A stretch of 64,000 nt of DNA. Source: Falsirhodobacter halotolerans. Lineage in GTDB: Bacteria > Pseudomonadota > Alphaproteobacteria > Rhodobacterales > Rhodobacteraceae. A program made the translations under genes and the position numbers. The stretch spans positions 62,001 to 126,000 of the forward strand of contig NZ_JALJAZ010000002.1 in NCBI RefSeq assembly GCF_022899245.1, written 5' to 3'. The notes under the pieces are model-generated. The model was not told where the DNA came from and did not search any database. It saw nothing but the letters and a program-made list of their open reading frames with translations. Below are positions 9,901-18,788 of the stretch, in pieces (position 1 is the stretch's first letter; every line of letters starts with the position of its first letter).

Positions 9901-10063
9901 CACGGTCGGCCCGAAGGGGCTGTCCCTCGCCACGGCGGATCCCGCCGGGCTGGCCGAACGGCTGGCCGATATCGAAGGGGTGATCTGCGACGAGGGCCGC
10001 CTGAACCTCGCCTGTCCCGACGGCGCGATCCGGGCCGAGATCCTGTTGGAACGGCTGCAGTGA
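6962..10063 (+). CDS. Mfd-like transcription-repair coupling helicase paralog (compact form)
   Basis: A 1033-residue relative of Mfd. In order it shows a UvrB-like N-terminal module (WFPGWDVLPFDP), an RNA-polymerase-interacting CarD-like domain near residues 388-450 (DDIVVHEDHG), RecG-type translocase motifs (GDVGYGKT with GKT at 544-546, DEEQRFG from 640, TATPIPRTLQ, QLHQLRGRVGR) and a C-terminal TRCF domain. It is about 115 residues shorter than E. coli Mfd. The conserved segment around the E. coli GIEYWQPLF motif appears to be missing. Positions equal to E. coli UvrA-contact residues Arg165 and Phe185 are His146 and Asp166. It should bind RNA polymerase and move on DNA, while coupling to UvrA is doubtful. 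The housekeeping mfd is presumably elsewhere. Confidence 0.88.
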   Translation: MPDLPPVALEAIAFLTEGEPTGPRLHIVPDEATAEGLTAFLQDVLPDRRVAWFPGWDVLPFDPIRPTVDVMGQRMAILARAAAGGVDTVIVTLPTLLQKLPPVGAAPSRRVQVGDDLDIDALADFARAAGYVADDRVDLPGEIAFHGATVEVFAAGDGHPCRIEMDGATVKSLRCYDPITQRSTGEVTWLDIAPVTEFPPEEDAVWPEMATLFDHLPTARVTALDGTLDRAPAEFARLTRQHKDAAEDAATPPAFDRRIIAPKAWDTLRTRIEVRPVPDGAPVPAFARDPQPRRAFRDWHGAYAGRTVLVAGSGRERTRLARMIGAAVHKAESWADAVDHPTAIVVADLTSGWVAGDLAVIAAQDVLGGQAEAPARVARWVLPQPVLTPEVDDIVVHEDHGMARFGGLEPMAATASGAEAIRLIFRNDERLLVPAAEAGKIWRYGADPAGVAVDKLNGAAWNKRHAATRTALSALARKLVAAMADRRAAKAPKLVADPARFEEFVAGFAHSLTFDQATAVTDILADLASGRPMDRLLIGDVGYGKTEVALRAAAAVVLAGRQVAICAPTTVLARQHFETVRRRFAPLGLKVGHLSRLVSAKDARATRAGLADGSLRVVVGTHAVVGKGVTFADPGLMIIDEEQRFGAAQKKALRALGRDLHVLSMTATPIPRTLQTALIGLQDLSVLTTPPARRRPIRTAITPHDDAALTRALLRERRRGGQSYVVVPRVEDIPEVSANLKRLLPGLDIRDIHGGLTAAEIDRTMVDFAAGRGDVLLATAIIESGLDVARANTMIVLRPDLFGLAQLHQLRGRVGRGAVQAWCHLMPSDPLSDAARARLEALVAADRLGAGMALSLSDLDHRGAGDLLGDSQAGHVRRIGVGLYQATLAHALKAAAQVDTGDALPDYHGDGGHLPTEYIAEPGPRLDLYHRIAHVATAADIDRIADEMADRFGPTPEPAETLAHTARLRLLARDCGVSGITVGPKGLSLATADPAGLAERLADIEGVICDEGRLNLACPDGAIRAEILLERLQ

Positions 10064-10178
10064 AATTGCGCGGCGGGCATGTCAAACCGGGAACGGGGGT
10101 CTATCTTCACGGTGTTGTGCGGTCCTGCCGGTGCCGACGTCCGATCCGGCCCGACCGCCGCCCTCAGGAGCGCGCGCC

Positions 10179-11957
10179 TTGTTCATCGATCTTGTCGGAG
10201 CGAACGCTCCGTATCTGGCCCTTGCCATTCTTGCCTTGCTGTTCGTGGCCTTCGCGCTTGAGGTGTATCCGCCCGATGTGACCGCCGCCGGGGCCGCCGC
10301 CCTGTTCATCCTTCTGGGGCTGGTGCCGCAGGATCAGGTGATGGACGTCTTCGCCAATTCCGCCCCCATCACCATCGGGGCGATGTTCGTCGTGTCGGGC
10401 GCGCTGGTGCGGACCGGGGTGCTCGATGCGCTGGCCAAGCTGATCATCGCCCATGCGCGCCACCGGCCCGTTCTGGCGGTTGTCACCTTTCTGGTGGCGA
10501 CGGTGGCGGGATCGGCCTTCATGAACAACACGCCCGTGGTGCTGGTGCTGATCCCCGTGGTCGTCCGGCTGGCGGCCAGTCTGAACCTTGCGCCGACGCG
10601 GCTGCTGATCCCGCTGTCCTATATGGCGATTTTGGGCGGGACGTGCACGCTGATCGGCACATCGACCAACATTCTGGTGGACGGGATCGCCACGCAGAAC
10701 GGCCTTGCGCCCTTTTCCATCTTCGAGATCGCGCCCGTGGGTCTGGTGACGGCGGCGGTGGGGGCGGTGTCGCTGTTGATCCTGGGCCGGTGGCTTCTGC
10801 CCAACGGCCCCACGGCGGGCGAGGTGGACAGCGACGAGGTCGACTTCCTGTCCGATGTGATGATCCTCAAACCCTATGCCGGGGTGGACGCCCCGCTGGC
10901 GGAGGCCGCCGATTTCAACCGGGACGGGGTGCGCGTGTCGGGCGTGCGGCGGGCGGGCACGATCCTGCGCAATCTGGACGACATCGTGCTGCAGGCGGGC
11001 GACGCGGTGATCGTGGTGACCAACACGTCCGAATTGCTGACACTGGCCGAACAAAAGGGGCTGAGCGTCGGGATGCGTCGCCGCCTCGCCCTGCCGCAGG
11101 ATGCCGAATTGAAGGTGGTGGAGGCGATCGTGACGCCCAACGCCACCTCGGGGCGGCGCATCGCCGATCTGACGCTGGGCCGGAACGCGGGCGTGCGCAT
11201 CCTTGGCGTGTTCCGCCACGGCCATGTCGCGGGGGCGGATCTGTCCAGCACCCGGCTGCGCCCCGCCGACCGCCTGCTTCTGGAGGCGACGCCGGACGGG
11301 CTGCGCGCCCTGTCCGAAAGCCGCGACGTCGTTTCCATCTCCGAAACCGGCGGGCGGGCGTATCGGCGCAAGCAGGCGCCCATCGCCCTTCTGGCGCTGG
11401 CCGGGATCGTGGGGTTGGCCGCGTTCAACGTCATGCCCATCGGCATTCTGGCCCTGATCGCCGTGGCGGCCATCCTGGTGCTGCGCTGCATCGACAGCGA
11501 CGAGGCGTGGCAATCCATCGAAGGCTCTATCCTCGTTCTGATCTTCGCCATGCTGATCATCGGCGTGGGGCTGGAAAACACCGGCGCCGTCACCGTGATC
11601 GTGGAGGCGTTGACCCCCCTTCTGAACGGCCTGCCGCCCTTCGTCACGCTGCTGGCGGTCTATGCCATCGCCTCGATCCTGACCGAGATCGTGACCAACA
11701 ACGCCGTCGCCGTCGTGTTCACCCCCATCGTCATCGCGCTGGCGTCCCAGATCGGGGTGGACCCCCGCCCCTTCGTGGTCGCCGTGATGATGGCCGCCAG
11801 CGCCAGCTTTGCCACGCCGATCGGATATCAGACAAACACGCTGGTCTATCTTGCGGGCAACTACAAATTCGTGGACTTTCTCAAGATCGGGCTGCCGATG
11901 AACGTCATCGTGGGCCTGACCTCCACCCTTGCGATCACGGTGTTCTTTCCGATGTGA
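10179..11957 (+). CDS. SLC13/ArsB-type anion permease with two RCK_C (TrkA-C) domains
   Basis: A 592-residue inner-membrane transporter. Membrane segments occupy the N-terminal third (FMNNTPVVLVLIPVV loop) and the C-terminal third (EIVTNNAVAVVFTPI loop). These two Asn-containing hairpins mark divalent-anion:Na+ symporters. Between them lie two cytoplasmic TrkA-C/RCK_C domains (about residues 210-400). Substrates of relatives are sulfate or dicarboxylates. I chose the TTG at 10179 because an AGGAG lies 8 bases upstream; an in-frame ATG at 10131 would add a Pro-rich leader without a clear ribosome site. A separate AEC carrier follows closely. Confidence 0.87.
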   Translation: MFIDLVGANAPYLALAILALLFVAFALEVYPPDVTAAGAAALFILLGLVPQDQVMDVFANSAPITIGAMFVVSGALVRTGVLDALAKLIIAHARHRPVLAVVTFLVATVAGSAFMNNTPVVLVLIPVVVRLAASLNLAPTRLLIPLSYMAILGGTCTLIGTSTNILVDGIATQNGLAPFSIFEIAPVGLVTAAVGAVSLLILGRWLLPNGPTAGEVDSDEVDFLSDVMILKPYAGVDAPLAEAADFNRDGVRVSGVRRAGTILRNLDDIVLQAGDAVIVVTNTSELLTLAEQKGLSVGMRRRLALPQDAELKVVEAIVTPNATSGRRIADLTLGRNAGVRILGVFRHGHVAGADLSSTRLRPADRLLLEATPDGLRALSESRDVVSISETGGRAYRRKQAPIALLALAGIVGLAAFNVMPIGILALIAVAAILVLRCIDSDEAWQSIEGSILVLIFAMLIIGVGLENTGAVTVIVEALTPLLNGLPPFVTLLAVYAIASILTEIVTNNAVAVVFTPIVIALASQIGVDPRPFVVAVMMAASASFATPIGYQTNTLVYLAGNYKFVDFLKIGLPMNVIVGLTSTLAITVFFPM

Positions 11958-11987
11958 CCGGGGCGAACCCCGCATGAAAGCGTATCG

Positions 11988-12905
11988 ATGACCGCCACCG
12001 TCTTGTCCGCCCTGATCCCCATCGTCCTGCTGATCGGGCTGGGGGCGGTGCTGAAACAGCGGGCGTTCCTGGCCGACGCCTTCTGGCCGCAGGCCGAACG
12101 GCTCAGCTATTACATCCTGTTGCCTTGCCTGTTGTTTCATGGCCTGGCCTCGGCCCCGCTGGGGGCGCTTCCGGTGGTCGATCTGGTGGCGACGCTTGTT
12201 CTGGCCACGGGGGCGGTGGCGGGGGTCGTGCTGGCGCTGCGGCCGGTGCTGGGGGTGGATGGGCCGGCCTTCACCTCGGTCTTTCAGGGCAGCATCCGGT
12301 TCAACAACTATGTCGGAGTGACCTTGGCCGCAGGTCTGTTCGGGGCCGAGGGCGTGGCCCTTGCCGCGCTGTGCAATGCCGCGATCATTCCCACGGTCAA
12401 CACGCTGTGCGTGCTGGTCTTCGCCCGCCACGGCACCGCCCGCCTGAACGCGCGGGGGGTGGTGCGCCAATTGGTGACGAACCCGCTTCTTCTGGGATCG
12501 GCGGGGGGCATCCTGTTTCAGGTCTTCGGCCTGTCGCTTCCGCCGGGGATCGCGCCCGCGATGGCGACGCTGGGGGCGGCATCCTTGCCGCTGGGGCTGC
12601 TGTGCGTCGGGGCGGCGTTGGAGTTTCGGGCCGCCCGCCGGTGGATGCGGCCGGTGATCGCCTCCTCCGTCATCAAATTCGCGGTCATGCCGGTGATGAC
12701 GCTGATCGTGGCGCGGGCGTTCGGCCTGGGCGGTCCGGCGCTGACCACCGCGCTGCTGTTTCAGGTTCTGCCCACCGCCTCCTCCGCCTATATCCTGGCG
12801 CGACAATTGGGGGGCGATGCGCCGCTGATGGCCGGGATCACGGCCACGCAGACGGTGGCGGCGCTGGTGGCCATGCCGGTGGTCCTGATCTGGCTGGTGC
12901 CCTAG
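11988..12905 (+). CDS. AEC family transporter (auxin efflux carrier family)
   Basis: A 305-residue inner-membrane protein with about ten hydrophobic segments. The [15 protein letters not shown] motif and the C-terminal [17 protein letters not shown] sequence are typical of bacterial AEC proteins such as malonate/malate carriers. It lies 30 bases after the SLC13-type permease, so the two may be co-transcribed. Its stop codon and that of the convergent rlmF gene share the palindrome CTAG at 12902-12905. The substrate cannot be told. Confidence 0.88.
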   Translation: MTATVLSALIPIVLLIGLGAVLKQRAFLADAFWPQAERLSYYILLPCLLFHGLASAPLGALPVVDLVATLVLATGAVAGVVLALRPVLGVDGPAFTSVFQGSIRFNNYVGVTLAAGLFGAEGVALAALCNAAIIPTVNTLCVLVFARHGTARLNARGVVRQLVTNPLLLGSAGGILFQVFGLSLPPGIAPAMATLGAASLPLGLLCVGAALEFRAARRWMRPVIASSVIKFAVMPVMTLIVARAFGLGGPALTTALLFQVLPTASSAYILARQLGGDAPLMAGITATQTVAALVAMPVVLIWLVP

Positions 12906-13807
12906 GGCGCGCGCGCGCCCTTGGGGTGGAAGGTCCAGGCAAGGAACCGGCTGGTCTTCTGGCCCTGCGCCATGTCCACGATCCGCGTTTCGGCCACGCC
13001 CGTGCGGGCCAGACGGCGCGACAGCGGCTTCAGGCTGTCGCCGCGCGACACAAGCGAGGTGAACCACAGGCACTGATCGGCCACCTCCACGCTCTGGTCG
13101 ATCATGCGGGCGACAAAGCCGATCTCGCCCCCCGGACACCACAGCTCCGCCTGCTGGCCGCCGAAGTTCAGATCGCCCGTATCGCCCTTTCCAAGGTTGC
13201 GCCATTTGCGGCGGCTGCCCCGGTCGGCCTGTTCGGGACTGGCGTGGAACGGCGGGTTGCACAAGGTCAGGTGGAAGATGTCCTTCGGCCCGACGACGCC
13301 GCGAAAGATATCCTCGGGGTCGGGCTGGTGGCGCAGCGTGATCGGCAGGTCGTTGGCCGCGCAGATCGCCCGCGCCGAGGCGAGCGAGACCGGATCGACA
13401 TCGACGCCCGTGAAATCCCAGCCATAGTCGTGCCGCCCGATCAGAGGATAGACGAGGCTGGCCCCGGTGCCGATATCCAGCACGCGGATGTCGGGGCCGC
13501 GCGGGATCTCTCCGCCATTCCCCTCGGCCAGAAGGTCGGCCAGGTGGTGGATGTAATCGGCGCGACCGGGAATCGGCGGACACAGATAGGCGGGGGGAAT
13601 GTCCCAGACCTCCACCCCGTAATGCGCCCGAAGAAGCGCGCGGTTCAGCGCGCGCACCGCCGCCGCATCCGCGAAATCGATCGTCATCCGCCCGCGCGGG
13701 TTGCGGGTGACGAACCCCGCCAGTTCGGGCGTGCGCGCCGTTAGAAGCGCGAAGTCATAGCCCGCGCGATGCGGGTTGCGCGGATGCAACCGGGGTGGGA
13801 CAGCCAT
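12902..13807 (-). CDS. rlmF: 23S rRNA (adenine(1618)-N(6))-methyltransferase RlmF
   Basis: A 301-residue S-adenosylmethionine-dependent methylase that modifies A1618 of 23S rRNA. The match to E. coli RlmF is strong: LHPRNPH at the N-terminus, the block [21 protein letters not shown] motif DIGTG at 111-115, catalytic NPPF at 184-187 and the C-terminal [15 protein letters not shown]. The start at 13807 begins the family domain at once; an upstream in-frame ATG at 13834 is less likely. Its stop overlaps the AEC gene stop. This is a housekeeping-type function on a secondary replicon. Confidence 0.95.
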   Translation of the reverse strand: MAVPPRLHPRNPHRAGYDFALLTARTPELAGFVTRNPRGRMTIDFADAAAVRALNRALLRAHYGVEVWDIPPAYLCPPIPGRADYIHHLADLLAEGNGGEIPRGPDIRVLDIGTGASLVYPLIGRHDYGWDFTGVDVDPVSLASARAICAANDLPITLRHQPDPEDIFRGVVGPKDIFHLTLCNPPFHASPEQADRGSRRKWRNLGKGDTGDLNFGGQQAELWCPGGEIGFVARMIDQSVEVADQCLWFTSLVSRGDSLKPLSRRLARTGVAETRIVDMAQGQKTSRFLAWTFHPKGARAP

Positions 13808-13893
13808 GACAAACCTTCGCGCAACGGGGCGCATCCCCCGCGCCCGACCGAGCGGCGATCTTAGATCGTCCGCGCGGCGGGAGGAATAGGGGA

Positions 13894-15429
13894 TCAGCCG
13901 GGGGCATATCCGAAGCTGACCGGCGGTTCGGCGGCGGTTTCGACCCAGACGCTCTTCGTCTGGGTATAGGTCATCAGCGCCTCCTGCCCCGAGGACCGGC
14001 CATAGCCCGACCGCCCGAACCCGCCGAAGGGCGAACAGACGTTGATCGTCTTGTAGGAATTGACCCAGAACGTCCCCGCCCGGACCTGTGCCGCCATCCG
14101 GTGCGCCCGTCCGACATCCGCCGTCCAGACCGCGCCCGCCAGACCGAAGGGGGTGCCGTTGGCCAGCGCCACGGCCTCCTCCTCCGTCTCGAAGCCCAGG
14201 ACGGAGACGACGGGGCCGAAGATCTCCTCGCGCGCGACGGACATGTCGGGGGTCACGCCATCCAGGATGGTGGGCGCGAAGTAAAAGCCGCCCGACGCCT
14301 CCAGGGGCGCGGGACGGGCGCCGCCCGCCGCGATCCGGGCGCCCTGCGCCACGCCTTCGGCGACCATCGCGCCGATCTTGTCCCACTGGCGGCGGTTGTT
14401 GATCGGGCCGACATGCGTCGCCTCGTCGAAGGGATGGCCAAGGGCAATGCGGTCCGCCGCCTCGGCATAGGCGGCGACGAAACGGTCCTTGATCGACGCG
14501 TGCACCAGAAGGCGCGATCCCGCGACGCAGCTTTGGCCCGCGCCGGCAAAGATCGCCGCCTGCGCGCCGACGACGGCGCGGTCCAGATCGGCATCGGGAA
14601 AGACGATATTGGCCGATTTCCCGCCCAGTTCCAGCACGCACGGCACCGTGTTGCGCGCCGCCGCCGCCGCGATGGCCGACCCCGCCTCGGCCGAGCCGAC
14701 AAAGACCACGAGGCCTGTCTTGGGATGGGTGACGCCCGCCTGCCCCGCCGTGGGCCCCGCCCCCGCGATCACGTTCACCAACCCGCGCGGCGCGCCGCCA
14801 AGTTCGCACATGCGGCCAAGGATCAGGGTGGACAGCGGGGTCAGTTCCGAGGGTTTGATGACGACGCCGTTGCCGGCGCAGATCGCGGGGGCGATCTGCC
14901 AGCCGCCGGTGAACAGCGGCGCGTTCCACGGCGTGATCTGCATCACCACGCCGACCGGCTCTTGCCGGGTGTAGTTCAGGTGGCTGGACGGCACGGGGAT
15001 CACCGCGCCATAGATCTTGTCGCACCATCCGGCGTAATATTCGAACATCTCTGCCACGCGCAGCGCCTCGCCCCGGATGTCGCGGATGGGACGTCCGGCG
15101 GACCGGCTCTCGATCTCGGCGATCAGGGGAGCGTGGGCGCGGATCTGCGCGGCGATGGCCCACATGATGCGGCCGCGCGCGGCGGCGGGCATGGCCATCC
15201 ATTCGCGCTGCGCCCGTTCGGCGGCATCCATCGCGGCGTCGATCTGCGCCTGTCCTGCATCGGAAAAGGACGCAAAGACCTGCCCCGAGGCGGGGTCCGT
15301 CAAATCCAGCGACGCGCCGGAGCCCGCGACGATCTCCCCCCCGATCAGGCTGCCGAGATCCGCCCCCGGAAACACCTCGCGATAGAGCGAGAGGATGCGA
15401 TCGGCCTGTTCCTGCGCGTCGATGATCAT
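13894..15429 (-). CDS. NAD(P)-dependent aldehyde dehydrogenase
   Basis: A 511-residue ALDH-superfamily enzyme, cytosolic, oxidising an aldehyde to the acid. Catalytic residues are visible: Asn169 in TPWNAPL, Glu267 in LELGGK and Cys301 in GAGQSC. The length and motifs fit betaine-aldehyde or gamma-aminobutyraldehyde-type subfamilies, but the substrate is not certain. Its start overlaps the stop of the 3-hydroxyisobutyrate-dehydrogenase-like gene (ATGA at 15426-15429), so the two act together, probably in a pathway with a semialdehyde intermediate. Confidence 0.92.
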   Translation of the reverse strand: MIIDAQEQADRILSLYREVFPGADLGSLIGGEIVAGSGASLDLTDPASGQVFASFSDAGQAQIDAAMDAAERAQREWMAMPAAARGRIMWAIAAQIRAHAPLIAEIESRSAGRPIRDIRGEALRVAEMFEYYAGWCDKIYGAVIPVPSSHLNYTRQEPVGVVMQITPWNAPLFTGGWQIAPAICAGNGVVIKPSELTPLSTLILGRMCELGGAPRGLVNVIAGAGPTAGQAGVTHPKTGLVVFVGSAEAGSAIAAAAARNTVPCVLELGGKSANIVFPDADLDRAVVGAQAAIFAGAGQSCVAGSRLLVHASIKDRFVAAYAEAADRIALGHPFDEATHVGPINNRRQWDKIGAMVAEGVAQGARIAAGGARPAPLEASGGFYFAPTILDGVTPDMSVAREEIFGPVVSVLGFETEEEAVALANGTPFGLAGAVWTADVGRAHRMAAQVRAGTFWVNSYKTINVCSPFGGFGRSGYGRSSGQEALMTYTQTKSVWVETAAEPPVSFGYAPG

Positions 15430-16301
15430 TGGTCTTGTCCTTTCGGGCGGAAGTCGCCCATGCGGGTGAAATCGTCGGTGGCGGCCAGGGGCGAGGTCGC
15501 CCACAGGTCCGCCGCCCGCGTCGTAAGCGGCAGGTCCGTGCCGGTATCCGCCGCCAGCTTGCGCGCCAGTCGGACGTCCTTTTGCATCAGGGCCATGGTG
15601 AACCCGCTGTCGAAACCTTCATTCATCACCCATGTGGGGAAATGCACCTCGGACATCATGGATCGGCCCGAGGCGGCGTTCAGCACCTCCAGCGCCGCCT
15701 CGGCGGGCACGCCCGCCGCTTCGGCCAGACGCAGCCCTTCAGCGGTGGTGACCATATGCGCCGCGCACAGAAGGTTGTTGACCAGTTTGGCCACATTGCC
15801 CGCGCCGCTGTCGCCCACATGGATCGCCTTGGCCGACAGCGCGTCGATCACCGGGCGGGCATCGTCCAGATCCGCCGCCGTGCCGCCGATCATCATCGTC
15901 AGCGCGCCATTGGCCGCCCCGGAGGGGCCGCCCGACACCGGCGCATCCAGAAACCCGTGCCCCATGTCGGCCAGCGTCGCCGCCACCGCCCGCGACACGT
16001 CGGGTTCAGAGGTGGAGGTGTCGATCACCACGATCCGCCCACGGTCCTGCAGCACGGGCCGCACCTTGTCGATCACGCGCGCCACATCCTGCGCGGTGGG
16101 CAGGGAAAAGACGATGCGGTCGGCGGCGAACACCTCCTCCAGCGTGGTGACGGGGGTGATGCCGCCATCCTGCGCCAGATCCAGCCGTGCGGGCGACAGG
16201 TCGAACCCCCGCGTGGCAAAGCCCGCGCGCGCGGTCGACAGGGCCATCCCCAACCCCATCGCGCCCAATCCGACGACCCCGACCGTCATGCCCTCTGTCA
16301 T
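15426..16301 (-). CDS. NAD(P)-dependent beta-hydroxyacid dehydrogenase (3-hydroxyisobutyrate dehydrogenase family)
   Basis: A 291-residue oxidoreductase that interconverts a beta-hydroxyacid and its semialdehyde. The Rossmann motif GLGAMG is at residues 11-16, the substrate loop [11 protein letters not shown] at 119-129, and the catalytic Lys172 in [11 protein letters not shown]. Relatives act on 3-hydroxyisobutyrate, tartronate semialdehyde or glyoxylate. It sits 92 bases after a LysR gene on the same strand and is translationally coupled to the aldehyde dehydrogenase, which suggests sequential oxidation of one substrate. Confidence 0.92.
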   Translation of the reverse strand: MTEGMTVGVVGLGAMGLGMALSTARAGFATRGFDLSPARLDLAQDGGITPVTTLEEVFAADRIVFSLPTAQDVARVIDKVRPVLQDRGRIVVIDTSTSEPDVSRAVAATLADMGHGFLDAPVSGGPSGAANGALTMMIGGTAADLDDARPVIDALSAKAIHVGDSGAGNVAKLVNNLLCAAHMVTTAEGLRLAEAAGVPAEAALEVLNAASGRSMMSEVHFPTWVMNEGFDSGFTMALMQKDVRLARKLAADTGTDLPLTTRAADLWATSPLAATDDFTRMGDFRPKGQDQ

Positions 16302-16393
16302 GGTGCCCTGCCCTTCCTGATATTGATCCCCAAGGATGGCGCAAAACCGGAGCGTTGCGCTAGCGACCCCGCCACGGACAGGGTGTTGCGATT

Positions 16394-17305
16394 TCAGGAA
16401 CGGTCGGTGAAGCTTGCCATCGCGCCTTCCAGATGATCCGCCAGCTGCGCGACCGAGGCGGGCAGCCGCCGCCGCGCCCGCACCATCAGATGGGCCGAGG
16501 CGCTGGTGAAGGCCAGATCGGCCAGCTCGCGCACCTCGGCCGCGCCGTCGGCCAGATCCATCGCGACCGAGGCGCGGGGCAGGAACGCGATCCCCATGCC
16601 CGCCGTCACGAAACGGCGCAGCGCGTCGATGGAGGTGGTGATGAGCCGCGGCGCCAGGGCCAGCCCGCTGTCCAGCGCCACGCGCGCCAGAAGGTCCGTC
16701 GTGCCGTGCCCGGCGGGCAGCAAGGCCACCGGATGGCGCAGACACTCGGCCAGCGCCACCCGGTCGCCCGCCGCCAGCGGATGACCCGGCGGCAGCACGG
16801 CGCACAGGGGATGGCGGGCCGAGGCGACGGAGCGCACCGCCCCCGTCACCGGCGGATTGTAGGCGATGCCGATATCGCTGTCGCCATTGGCCAGCGCGTC
16901 CAGAACCGCGTCGGTGGACCCGATCCGCAATTCGTACCGCACATGCGGGGTCGCGGTCAGAATGCCCGCCAGGCCGTTCTGCACGAAATCGGCCAGAAAC
17001 CCTTCGCCGCAATGAATGCGGACGTTGCGCTGCTGCACGCCGCGCAGGTCGCTCAGCTGCTCTTCCAGCATCCCGAACTCCTCCACCGCGCGGCGGGCGT
17101 GTTCCAGGACCAGGTTTCCGGCATCGGTCAGGGTGACGCCGCGCGCGCTGCGGTCGAACAGGGGCACGCCCAGATCCCGCTCCATCACCGCGATCTGGCG
17201 CGACACGATGGACGGGGCAAGGCCCAGATGCGCCGCCGCCGCCCGGATGGAGCGGAAGCGGTGCACGGCCAGATAGATGCGGATGTCGCGGGCGTCGAGG
17301 GTCAT
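16394..17305 (-). CDS. LysR family transcriptional regulator
   Basis: A 303-residue LysR-type regulator with an N-terminal winged helix-turn-helix (about residues 4-62; AAAAHLGLAPSIVSRQI) and an effector-binding domain. It is not divergent from its neighbours. It is followed by the dehydrogenase/aldehyde dehydrogenase pair and preceded by the two-gene membrane transporter, all on the minus strand, so it probably controls this block. The start at 17305 is the ATG that leaves the standard N-terminus MTLDARDIRIY. Confidence 0.9.
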   Translation of the reverse strand: MTLDARDIRIYLAVHRFRSIRAAAAHLGLAPSIVSRQIAVMERDLGVPLFDRSARGVTLTDAGNLVLEHARRAVEEFGMLEEQLSDLRGVQQRNVRIHCGEGFLADFVQNGLAGILTATPHVRYELRIGSTDAVLDALANGDSDIGIAYNPPVTGAVRSVASARHPLCAVLPPGHPLAAGDRVALAECLRHPVALLPAGHGTTDLLARVALDSGLALAPRLITTSIDALRRFVTAGMGIAFLPRASVAMDLADGAAEVRELADLAFTSASAHLMVRARRRLPASVAQLADHLEGAMASFTDRS

Positions 17306-17369
17306 CGCCGGACGATGCGGACCCTCGCCCCCGGTTGTCAAGAAGGCGTGCCCCCGCGCGGCCGGCCGG

Positions 17370-17864
17370 TCATCCCAGCAGCCGCAAGGTCAGATCGGCG
17401 ATGATGACCGAGCCGAGATAGGTGCCCAGCATCACGCAGACCGCGATGATCGCGATCTTCCAGCCAGACGTCCGGGCGATCGCGAATTCCTTGGCCGACA
17501 GGGCCAGCCCGCCATAGGCCAGCGCGGGCGTGGCCAGGGACAGGAAGTTGATCTTGCCCACATGTTCCACGACCCAGTCGGCCCCCGGCACGCCGGGAAT
17601 GGTGATGACGATGGCGATCAGCGACACCCAGGCGACCGACGGCAGATAGAACGGCAGGAACCGCGACAACATCAGCCCCACGACCGAGCAGACATAGAGG
17701 ATCGCCATCCCAGGAAACGCCTCCAGCGCGCCCACGCCGGTGGAGACGTAATTGGCGACGGTGCCGATCACGCAGGCGATCAGCAACAGGATCGCCGTCT
17801 CGCCCACCCGGATGCGGCGTTCGTCGGTGGCCTCGATGTCGAGTTTCAGGTTTTCGGTTTGCAT
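17370..17864 (-). CDS. Small multi-span membrane protein, partner of the adjacent DUF3100-like protein
   Basis: A 164-residue, strongly hydrophobic protein with about five membrane segments after a short charged N-terminus. No catalytic motif is recognised. It follows the larger membrane protein by 10 bases. The pair resembles a split carrier of the DUF3100/DUF340 type, in which both halves are needed, but that assignment is from hydropathy and pairing only. With LysR, dehydrogenase and aldehyde dehydrogenase genes downstream, a role in import of their substrate is likely. Confidence 0.7.
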   Translation of the reverse strand: MQTENLKLDIEATDERRIRVGETAILLLIACVIGTVANYVSTGVGALEAFPGMAILYVCSVVGLMLSRFLPFYLPSVAWVSLIAIVITIPGVPGADWVVEHVGKINFLSLATPALAYGGLALSAKEFAIARTSGWKIAIIAVCVMLGTYLGSVIIADLTLRLLG

Positions 17865-17874
17865 GATCGCGCCC

Positions 17875-18681
17875 TCAATACAGGTCCGGCCGCGCCTTGC
17901 GGAACAGCCATTGGGTCAGGGGAAGGGCGATGAACAGGCCCACGTAAAGTCCGGTGGCATAGGTCAGCACGTTGGACGCGCCCGCAAGACCGAGGATGAG
18001 ATCCTTGTTCTCCGGCTCGGCCGTGACAAGTCCGCCGGTGCAGGCCGCCAGCATGGAGCCGGAGCCGACGCCGCAGGACATGGCCAGCGCGCGGATGTCG
18101 AACACGCCCGTCGCGTGCACCAGCACCGGAATGATGGCGAAGACGAACGTCCCGATCAGCGTGCCCGTGGCATAGACGCCCATGATGCCCGCGCCTTCGG
18201 GGCTGTCGAGGCCGTATTTCTCGGCCACCAGCGCAAGGTTGGGCTCGCGGTCGATGGAATAGACGGCGCCCACCGTTTCGCGCCCCATGCGCAGGACATA
18301 GACGGCGATCGGGAACGCGAGGACGATGGTGCCGAGGTTGCCCAGTTCCTGCAACAGCAGGGCGGGACCGGCGGCGATGATCGCGTCGATCTGCGGGCCG
18401 ACGGTGGTGCCGAACTTCGCCACGAAGGGGGTGATCGCGATGGTGATCATGCCGCCCGCGAACTTCTGCACGGTGGGCGTCAGCACCCGCCCCGTGGCCC
18501 GCGTGATGTTGGGGTTCAGCGCGATGCCCATGGCAAAGGCGTAAAGCATCGGCAAAAGAATGATCGCCGCAATGCCGATCGGAATGCGGATGATGCCGAT
18601 CGCCTCGGCGACGACGACGATGAGAAGGACGAGGCCGTGCAGCGCAAGGTGCCCGCGTCCGAAGATGGCCGATCCCGGCAT
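17875..18681 (-). CDS. DUF3100-like multi-span membrane protein, probable carrier
   Basis: A 268-residue membrane protein with about seven hydrophobic segments. The loops SCGVGSGSMLAACTGGLV and AGASNVLTYATGLYVGLF are rich in Gly and small residues, as in transport proteins that form helical hairpins. It appears to belong to the uncharacterised DUF3100 group; I am not certain of the family number. The start at 18681 has GGGAG 6-7 bases upstream, and a promoter-like sequence lies at 18694-18722. It leads the block of membrane pair, LysR, dehydrogenase and aldehyde dehydrogenase. Confidence 0.7.
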   Translation of the reverse strand: MPGSAIFGRGHLALHGLVLLIVVVAEAIGIIRIPIGIAAIILLPMLYAFAMGIALNPNITRATGRVLTPTVQKFAGGMITIAITPFVAKFGTTVGPQIDAIIAAGPALLLQELGNLGTIVLAFPIAVYVLRMGRETVGAVYSIDREPNLALVAEKYGLDSPEGAGIMGVYATGTLIGTFVFAIIPVLVHATGVFDIRALAMSCGVGSGSMLAACTGGLVTAEPENKDLILGLAGASNVLTYATGLYVGLFIALPLTQWLFRKARPDLY

Positions 18682-18693
18682 TCCAATCTCCCT

Positions 18694-18722
18694 GTTATGG
18701 TTTTTTCCGGCCAGTATGCAAA
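18694..18722 (-). promoter_or_regulatory. Promoter-like sequence for the membrane-pair operon
   Basis: On the minus strand TTTGCA (18722-18717) and CATAAC (18699-18694) are 17 bases apart, and the start codon follows 12 bases after the -10. This is a plausible sigma-70-type promoter seen by eye only. Confidence 0.4.
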
Positions 18723-18788
18723 CCGCGCCGCCGCGCAACCAGCCCCCGAACTGGGACAGCGTGTTGCGCCTTGCGGAACGGTCGCGGG

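Noticed and set aside
10164-13583. Open frame of more than 1100 codons on the minus strand opposite the SLC13 and AEC genes
   Set aside because: Its translation is a His/Gln/Arg/Gly-rich low-complexity sequence typical of antisense frames in high-GC DNA; the plus-strand genes have clear families. The same applies to long antisense frames at 1028-3277, 6449-9853 and 61584-63938.
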